DNA of 64,000 bases from an uncultured Clostridia bacterium (GTDB lineage: Bacteria > Bacillota > Clostridia > Peptostreptococcales > Anaerovoracaceae): positions 1 through 64,000 of the forward strand of contig CAMCQA010000001.1 in the NCBI GenBank assembly GCA_945876935.1, given 5' to 3'. Position 1 is the stretch's first letter; the number at the start of each line of letters is the position of its first letter. Positions 58,370 to 64,000 of the stretch are shown one piece after another. Below the pieces are notes generated by a model, which saw only the letters and a program-made list of their open reading frames with translations, ran no database searches and was not told the DNA's origin. A program made the translations under genes and the position numbers.

Positions 58370-60159
58370 TTAAAAAAGGAATTTTCTTTGAAGTCCAAGT
58401 GGCTTTAGTAATCTTGATTTTAGCTTTTTCTGAGTTTGCGCCTGTATCAGAAAATTTTGCGATGATAGGATTTTACACAGCTTTTGCTATCAGTGCTCTA
58501 TCAACTATTTATCATATATATTTAGATAGCAAAGATGGGAATTATTTTTCAAATAGCTTATTAGTTGGCATTGCTAGTTTTATTTTATACTACGATGGAT
58601 ACTGGAATATGGCTATAATAGTTTTATCATCCAATCTTATTTTATGTAGTCAGAAAAAATTTGTGTTCAACCTAATAAATCAGAGAGTAGATAAATATAG
58701 AAACCAGCTGGATTGTGAATGTACAGCTTTTTCAAAAGGTAAAGAAGTTAGAGTTCATAGTTCAAAGCTGGCTATGGGCAACGTTTTTCTTGTAGGAGAA
58801 GGGGAGCTTATACCGACTGACGGAATGGTTTTTCATGGTAAAAGTACAGTAGATGAGTCTGTATTTAATACTGATGGAGAAATAAGGGAGGTTAAAGAAG
58901 GAAGTTTAGTTTTTGCAGGAACTATAAATACTGGAGGAACTCTCCAAATAGAGGCTGTTTCTTCTCAAGATGATAGCTATATGGGGCAACTTATAAAGAG
59001 GCTGGAAGGTTGTATCTTAAGAAATAGCGAAACGGAAACGAATATAAAAAGAATTCTTATGGGAATTAAGACAGTCTGCCTTGGTTTAGGTTTGCTTTTT
59101 GCCATTATACCTATTTTATCGCAAGCGGGAACGCAAGATGTTAACCACAAGATTTCTGTTTGGATATTGCTATTTGGGACAGTTGATATTTTTAATGATA
59201 TTTTCTATTGTTTTTGTGTAAGACACATTATTAAGCTAAATAAAGAAGGGATAAGTCCAAAGTCTGTAGATAGCATCAATAAGATTAAAGATGTTGGAAT
59301 ACTGGCTATAGAGAAAAAAGAGAGTTTAGCTGAAGGTAGATATAAGCTTGTTTCGATTGAAGAGGAAGATGGTTATTCAAAAGAGGAACTTTTAATTTAC
59401 TCTGCTCACGCTGAAGCCAAATCATCCCATTCTATCTCAAAAGCTATTATGGAAGCATATTTAGAGCTTATTAGATATAGAAAAGTGGATATTAAAGATG
59501 CAGTAAAATACGAGTTTATAGATAAATTTGAAGAATTATCATCTATGGGAGTAACGGCTAAAGTAAAAGGTAAATTTATCTTTGTTGGCAATGATAAGCT
59601 TATGAAACTTGTAAATATCAGAGGGCTGAAGTCCGATGATGATTTTACGTTTGTACATGTTGCTATAGATGGTAAATATGCCGGACGTCTATGCCTTGAA
59701 TATATTGTAAAGGAAGGAATAGAGGAAGTAAATCAAGCTTTAGTGGAAGCAGGCATTAGAAAATATGCTAGCGTGGATAGAAGAGATCGAAAGCTTATGG
59801 AAGAGCTTTTGTCTGAGAAAGAAAAGGATGAAAAGCTAGGTCTGATTATTACAGAGTCCAGTGACATGATATTGACTGAAAGTCAGCAACTAGCTATTTT
59901 GAGCATTGGCAGCAAGGATGCTAGAAAAATCTCGAATAATAGAGATTTATCGTTTTTAAGCAACGATTTGAAATCAGCTATAAACTTTATACAAGAGCAG
60001 AAAAAGACTAATAAGAGGCTAAAAGTTTATACAGGTCTTGTTTCCTGTTTAAAGATAGGGCTTTACCTTGTAGGATTTGGTATGGGAATGCATATAAGTA
60101 GCATATTTACTTTGGATAGTTTGTTGAATATAGGTATTTTATTATATTCATCAAAATAG
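58366..60159 (+). CDS. Degenerate P-type ATPase-like protein
   Basis: A 597-residue protein with the domain order of a P1B-type ATPase but without its catalytic parts. The actuator loop is FNTDGEIREV in place of TGES; the phosphorylation motif DKTGTLTEG is replaced by EKKESLAEG (Glu316 at the Asp position). The N-domain HP motif is KSSHSISKA, and the metal-binding CPC is missing. The reading frame is intact over 597 codons, so it is not a plain pseudogene. It shares four bases with the CmpB fusion (GTGA) and ends the operon. A sensor or assembly role would be a guess. Confidence 0.82.
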   Translation: MIKKGIFFEVQVALVILILAFSEFAPVSENFAMIGFYTAFAISALSTIYHIYLDSKDGNYFSNSLLVGIASFILYYDGYWNMAIIVLSSNLILCSQKKFVFNLINQRVDKYRNQLDCECTAFSKGKEVRVHSSKLAMGNVFLVGEGELIPTDGMVFHGKSTVDESVFNTDGEIREVKEGSLVFAGTINTGGTLQIEAVSSQDDSYMGQLIKRLEGCILRNSETETNIKRILMGIKTVCLGLGLLFAIIPILSQAGTQDVNHKISVWILLFGTVDIFNDIFYCFCVRHIIKLNKEGISPKSVDSINKIKDVGILAIEKKESLAEGRYKLVSIEEEDGYSKEELLIYSAHAEAKSSHSISKAIMEAYLELIRYRKVDIKDAVKYEFIDKFEELSSMGVTAKVKGKFIFVGNDKLMKLVNIRGLKSDDDFTFVHVAIDGKYAGRLCLEYIVKEGIEEVNQALVEAGIRKYASVDRRDRKLMEELLSEKEKDEKLGLIITESSDMILTESQQLAILSIGSKDARKISNNRDLSFLSNDLKSAINFIQEQKKTNKRLKVYTGLVSCLKIGLYLVGFGMGMHISSIFTLDSLLNIGILLYSSK

Positions 60160-60198
60160 AAAATGTATTTTCAAAATAAAAATAATTCAAAAAATATG

Positions 60199-60227
60199 TT
60201 GACAAAAAATAATAATCTTGTTAGTAT
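60199..60227 (+). promoter_or_regulatory. Promoter of T-box transcript
   Basis: TTGACA, 17 bases, TAGTAT, directly before the T-box leader. Confidence 0.7.
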
Positions 60228-60239
60228 ACATACATATCT

Positions 60240-60503
60240 AAATAAGAAAACCGATGAAGAGGGGATAAAACTATTAGAACGGCTTAAAGCGAGTCTAGGA
60301 TGGTGAAAGCTAGATAAGTGTCAGTGATAGATAAATGGGCCTCTGAGGGCGAAATGAAAAGGTAACTTAGTAGTGGAGACGTGACGCCGGCGTTATGGGC
60401 GAGGAGTGTGTTGGCACTCTACAGAGGGAGCGATTTTTATATCGTTAATTAAGGTGGCACCGCAGGCATACGCTTGTCCTTAACAGGACAGGCGTATTTT
60501 TTG
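60240..60503 (+). promoter_or_regulatory. T-box riboswitch, probably tRNA-Trp
   Basis: Stem I begins with GATGAAGAGG and contains GGATGGTGAAAGC, the GNTG/AAGCC-type distal loop. The Specifier position on its 3' side reads TGG (60336-60338), followed by a purine and CCTCT, which pairs with AGAGG at the base. Codon UGG is tryptophan. The T-box AAGGTGGCACCGC (60451-60463) has TGGC, which matches a tRNA discriminator G, as in tRNA-Trp. A terminator (ATACGC.TTGTCC/GGACAGGCGTAT with T's) follows at 60468-60503. The gene should be on when tryptophan is low. Confidence 0.88.
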
Positions 60504-60528
60504 TTAATGAGATTATGGAGGAGGAATC

Positions 60529-61866
60529 ATGACACAAAAGGGAAATGTTGTAAAGATTGGCAACAGAGACAAGTTTTCATCTAAGCTGGGATTTATTATG
60601 GCATGTATAGGTTCAGCTGTAGGGATGGGAAATATATGGCTCTTTCCATATAGAGTAGGACAACTTGGAGGAGCGGCATTCCTTGTTCCTTATTTTATCT
60701 TCGTAGCTGTTTTAGGTGTAAGCGGCATAGTTGGTGAGATGACTTTAGGAAGAAGTATGAAAACTGGACCTCTCGGAGCATTTAAAAAAGTTTTAGAAAG
60801 ACGAGGACTAAAGTTTGGCGGAGTTATAGGTATGATACCCGTACTTGGATCTCTTGCTATAGCTATAGGATACTCTGTCGTTATGGCATGGATTGTTAAG
60901 TTCGTTGTGGGTGCTTTTACAGGAAGCTTGATGAAAGCAGAAGATAGCGGAGCTTACTTTGGTGAAATTGCAGGAAGTTTTGGCTCAGTTAAATGGCATG
61001 TGCTAGTAATAGTTATCACTTTTGCTATGATGGTTTTTGGAATTGCTAAAGGTATTGAAAAAGTCAATAAAATTATGATGCCGGCATTCTTTTTCTTATT
61101 CGTAGGACTTGCTATAAGAGTTGCTTTTATACCGGGTTCTGAAGTGGGATATCATTTTATGTTTAGACCTGAATGGTCAGCTCTAAAAAATCCTATGACA
61201 TGGGTGCATGCTCTAGGACAGGCTTTTTTCTCACTGTCGCTGGCTGGCTCTGGAACTGTAGTTTACGGAAGTTATATAAGCAAAGATGATGATATTGTTT
61301 CAAGTGCTAAATACGTTGCTTTATTTGATACAATCTCAGCTATGGTGGCAGCTCTAGTTATTATTCCAACGGTGTTTGCTTTTGGGATGGATCCAACTGC
61401 AGGACCTCCGCTTATGTTTATAACTATGCCTAGTATATTTAAACTAATGGGCTTTGGACAGATAATCGCAATAGTATTCTTTGTAGCAGTAATGTTTGCT
61501 GGCTTCACATCACTTGTTAACCTTTATGAGACACCGATTGAAGCATTACAAAACAAATTTGGAATTAGCAGAGGAAAAGCCGTTGCTCTAGTTCTTGTTT
61601 TGGGATTAGCTGTAGGCTTATTTATAGAAGATGGTGCGATCCTATCTGCTTGGATGGATGTTGTATCTATTTACGTAATTCCTCTAGGAGCTCTTCTTGC
61701 AGCGATAATGATTTACTGGGTTGCAGGAAAAGGCTTTGCTACTGAACAAGCACAGCTTGGAAGAGTAAAGAAAATAGGTTCATGGTTTGAGCCTTTTGGA
61801 AGATATGGACTTTGTGGAATTACAGTTGCTGTATACATACTGGGAATAATCTACGGAGGAATCTAA
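60529..61866 (+). CDS. NSS-family sodium-dependent transporter, probable tryptophan uptake
   Basis: A 445-residue transporter of the neurotransmitter:sodium symporter family with about eleven helices. FIMACIGSAVGMGNIWLFPYRVGQLGGAAFLVPY is the Na+ and substrate site in TM1-2, and FFSLSLAGSGTVVYGSY is the unwound TM6 segment. TnaT and MhsT are bacterial relatives that carry Trp and other hydrophobic amino acids. The Trp-type T-box upstream is the main evidence for tryptophan here. GGAGGAG precedes the ATG. Confidence 0.93.
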   Translation: MTQKGNVVKIGNRDKFSSKLGFIMACIGSAVGMGNIWLFPYRVGQLGGAAFLVPYFIFVAVLGVSGIVGEMTLGRSMKTGPLGAFKKVLERRGLKFGGVIGMIPVLGSLAIAIGYSVVMAWIVKFVVGAFTGSLMKAEDSGAYFGEIAGSFGSVKWHVLVIVITFAMMVFGIAKGIEKVNKIMMPAFFFLFVGLAIRVAFIPGSEVGYHFMFRPEWSALKNPMTWVHALGQAFFSLSLAGSGTVVYGSYISKDDDIVSSAKYVALFDTISAMVAALVIIPTVFAFGMDPTAGPPLMFITMPSIFKLMGFGQIIAIVFFVAVMFAGFTSLVNLYETPIEALQNKFGISRGKAVALVLVLGLAVGLFIEDGAILSAWMDVVSIYVIPLGALLAAIMIYWVAGKGFATEQAQLGRVKKIGSWFEPFGRYGLCGITVAVYILGIIYGGI

Positions 61867-61875
61867 AGATTACTA

Positions 61876-61904
61876 TTGAAAATAAAAGATTTATATGATA
61901 TAGT
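61876..61904 (+). promoter_or_regulatory. Promoter of rpmE
   Basis: TTGAAA, 17 bases, TATAGT, 60 bases before the rpmE start. Confidence 0.8.
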
Positions 61905-61964
61905 ATATAGGCTAGATATAGAAATCATGCAAAGGCTAAGCCTGAGCAGGAAAGAGGTGAAAAC

Positions 61965-62165
61965 ATGAAACAGGGAATCCATCCTGATTACAAGGAATGT
62001 AAAGTAACTTGTGCATGTGGCAACACATTTGAAACTAAGTCAGCTTCTGACGAAATGAGATTAGATGTTTGCTCAGCTTGCCATCCGTTCTTTACAGGTC
62101 AACAGAAATTCATCAACCGTGGTGGAAGAGTTGAAAAGTTCAAGAACAAGTACAAACTTGACTAA
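61965..62165 (+). CDS. rpmE: 50S ribosomal protein L31, zinc type
   Basis: A 66-residue L31. [22 protein letters not shown] and [18 protein letters not shown] match the family; the cysteines at positions 16, 18, 36 and 39 form the Zn ribbon of the C+ form. GAAAGAGGTGAAAAC precedes the ATG. Single-gene unit with promoter and terminator. Confidence 0.97.
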   Translation: MKQGIHPDYKECKVTCACGNTFETKSASDEMRLDVCSACHPFFTGQQKFINRGGRVEKFKNKYKLD

Positions 62166-62170
62166 TTATG

Positions 62171-62199
62171 AAGCAGCTTGCGTAGCAGGCTGCTTTTTT
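62171..62199 (+). terminator. Terminator of rpmE
   Basis: AAGCAGCTTGC and GCAGGCTGCTT form an 11-base stem with a 3-base loop and T's. Confidence 0.9.
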
Positions 62200-62295
62200 A
62201 GTTAATTTGCAGAACACAATATATACATTACGTATAAATTTTGTTAAACTTATTACATGTGACTTTGATTAACTTTAACAGAAAGGAAAGTTTTT

Positions 62296-63616
62296 ATGGA
62301 GAGATATAAAGAAGTTTTAGTTGAGATAAATAAGCTTAGACTCGGTAATGACAACTTAAAATATCAAGTTAATAAATTAGTCTATAATGGTACACCTAAT
62401 TTTTGGGATATTATAGAATATGGAACAAGCAAAAATGGCATGGATAGAAGTGCTCACGAAACTAGATATTCCAGGATGATACGATGGTTAATGGATCCAG
62501 GTGAAAACCACAATCAAGGGATTTTTTTTTGTAAGAGCATTAATTAAATCGGTTTCAGAGCAAAATTCAGAGCTAATGGATATAGAAAGTTTATTTCAAG
62601 ATAATGAAGATACAATAGAGTGTTATACAGAGAAAGATAATATTGATATTTACTATGTTAATAAAGATAAGAATATCCATGTAGCTATTGAGCTAAAACA
62701 GAACTCAAAGGAACATAAAAGAAGCGGTGAAGAGCAATCTCAACTGGCTTATTACAAGTCTAAAGTTGAGGAGTATAGTAGCGCAATTGATAAAGAAACA
62801 GCTAAATGTTTTTTCATCTATCTTACACCGATGGGAGAAGAACCAAGTGAAGGTAATAATGACTGGTTTGCCATGGATTATCGAACTATAATGGATATTA
62901 TAGATCAGATGGTTGCGCAAAACCATGATTTGGATTTTATAAAAATTGTTAAGGATTTCAGATTAGATTTAGAAAGAACTAGTGCGATTGTCGAAACAAG
63001 CGAAACAAAAGATAGTTTACAGGGAGAAGTTGAAAAATACAAAAAACAGATAGAGGAATTGAGCGATATTATTGATGATGAGAGCGACAACTCTAAAACT
63101 ATTGAACTATCTAAGCTTGCTGTGGAACTTTCTCTAAACAAAGAGGAATTATTTGCTACTATCAAGATTCTGAGAAACATGATTGTTAAACAGGATCATT
63201 CCCCTAATGAGGAAGTAATCAAATTGATTGAAAAAATGATGGAAAAATATGTAGGAGATTCTGAAGCTGCGAAAAATGTATATCATAAAGTAAAGGGATT
63301 GGAAAATTTAGTTTTTAACTATGTTAGAAGAACGAGCAGAAAAGGTCAAGGAATTCAATTTTACTATATAGACTCAGATGGAAACCATATAGCCTCCACA
63401 TATATTTCTGGAGATAAGAGAGGTCTCGTTCCAAACGATAGTTTTTCCTTGTCTTATCACATGGGAGATAAAAGTATAAAATCAGAAATGAAAGCACAAG
63501 ATGTTAAGAAATGCTTAGAAAATTTTGATGGTTTTATTGAAGAATATGAAAAATATCTTAAAGGATTTTCCGACTATATATTGATAGAAGAAAATAAAAG
63601 AAAGAAATCCTATTAA
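62296..63616 (+). pseudogene. PD-(D/E)XK nuclease family gene split at a T9 tract
   Basis: Two frames, 62296-62547 and 62501-63616, encode one PDDEXK_4-like protein of about 439 residues. Frame 1 gives HETRYSRMIRWLMDPGENHNQGIFF and then stops after CKSIN; frame 2 continues VRALIKSVSEQNSELMD, with IDIYYVNKDKNIHVAIELKQNSK holding the D and E-x-K of the nuclease site. The join lies in T9 at 62522-62530: with T8 the frame would be whole. Sequencing error, phase variation or slippage are all possible. Phase-variable loci often use such tracts. A coiled coil and a basic end follow. Confidence 0.75.
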
Positions 63617-63628
63617 GTAAGATTTAAG

Positions 63629-63659
63629 CTCTAGTCTATTACCGAGACTAGAGTTTTTT
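63629..63659 (+). terminator. Terminator of the nuclease gene
   Basis: CTCTAGTCT and AGACTAGAG form a perfect 9-base stem with a 7-base loop, followed by TTTTTT. Confidence 0.9.
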
Positions 63660-63747
63660 ATTGAGAATATCGCAAAGATGACTATAACTAATAAATGTGT
63701 TAAAATTTAATGAGGTATTTTATCTATATTAGCATGGAGATATTTTT

Positions 63748-64000
63748 ATGAAAAGAAAAATAAGTTTATTTTTAATATTTACATTGGCCATAGTAGGTGT
63801 TTTCTCATGGAATCTGATGGCTAAAGATGATGAAGAGGTGTCTATTTTATTTACTCATGACATGCATAGTCATCTTGATGTAGATTTAGTCTATAAAGAT
63901 GGGGAAGTTACTGAAAGAGGTGGCTTTGCAAAGATTAAGACTTTCAAAGATCAGATAGAAGAATCATACCCAGGAACTTTTCTACTTGATGGGGGTGACT
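63748..64000 (+). CDS. Secreted 5'-nucleotidase/UshA-like phosphoesterase, C-terminus outside window
   Basis: The first 84 codons of a secreted metallophosphoesterase. A signal peptide (MKRKISLFLIFTLAIVGVFS) leads to VSILFTHDMHSHLD, the first metal-binding motif, then GGFAKIKTF and GTFLLDGGD, the second motif, at the window end. The family hydrolyses nucleotides or cyclic nucleotides outside the cell. CATGGAGATATT precedes the ATG. Confidence 0.92.
   Translation, partial: MKRKISLFLIFTLAIVGVFSWNLMAKDDEEVSILFTHDMHSHLDVDLVYKDGEVTERGGFAKIKTFKDQIEESYPGTFLLDGGD

Noticed and set aside
1..64000. CRISPR array or insertion sequence
   Set aside because: I saw no regularly spaced direct repeats of 25-40 bases and no transposase gene in any part of the window.

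Overview
The window is low-GC DNA from a Gram-positive anaerobe-like member of the Bacillota, most likely class Clostridia. The signs are strong Shine-Dalgarno sites (AGGAGG-type), Firmicutes-type T-box control, an Spx/ArsC-like protein, a PolA whose proofreading domain lacks catalytic residues, a teichoic-acid alanylation-type (Dlt) cluster and an rpsB-tsf pair with its own leader. I cannot name a genus from the sequence alone.

Positions 1 to about 30,812 are most of an apparently complete siphovirus-type prophage, cut at its left end by the window edge. The leftward lysogeny operon is repressor, HNH endonuclease, serine recombinase (partial). The rightward early genes begin with small membrane and DNA-binding proteins and a secreted lysozyme-like protein. 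They continue with a replication and nucleotide module: DUF2800 nuclease, DUF2815 ssDNA-binding protein, family A DNA polymerase, ThyX, dUTPase, VapE-like primase-helicase, VRR-NUC and SNF2 helicase. Then come the late genes: terS, terL, portal, minor capsid, scaffold, major capsid, head-tail connectors, tail tube, chaperones, tape measure, Dit, tail lysin/fibre, holin and an amidase with three CW_7 repeats. The right end has three tiny lysogeny-type genes and a repeat region abutting the 3' end of a tRNA-Ser(GGA) gene, the likely attachment side.

The most striking point in the prophage is at 17,736-17,743. The minor capsid gene ends at GGG-TGA, and an ADP-ribosyltransferase (ART) domain with no start codon before its conserved beginning lies in the +1 frame. 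The simplest reading is a +1 frameshift giving a 639-residue capsid-ART fusion. An unknown 108-residue gene overlaps its end and may be the immunity gene of a MuF-type polymorphic toxin.

Positions 31,334 to 37,239 hold a five-gene Dlt-like operon: MBOAT, SGNH-type protein, adenylation ligase, fold-III PLP enzyme, carrier protein. The PLP gene and a Cys-to-Ser change in the ligase pocket suggest that the esterified amino acid may not be D-alanine.

From 37.3 to 64 kb the window is chromosomal housekeeping: HD hydrolase, AEC transporter, PC4-like protein, AI-2E-type permease, pirin, polA-coaE and an anchored solute-binding protein, tRNA-Leu(GAG), yicC, gmk-rpoZ, a LytTR regulator and rpsB-tsf. 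These are followed by two tandem CBS-type Mn-pyrophosphatases, and an operon of an Spx-like protein, a membrane metallophosphoesterase, a DUF975-CmpB fusion and a P-type ATPase that has lost its catalytic aspartate. Next come a tryptophan-type T-box in front of an NSS-family transporter, rpmE, a PD-(D/E)XK nuclease gene interrupted at a T9 tract, and the start of a secreted 5'-nucleotidase.
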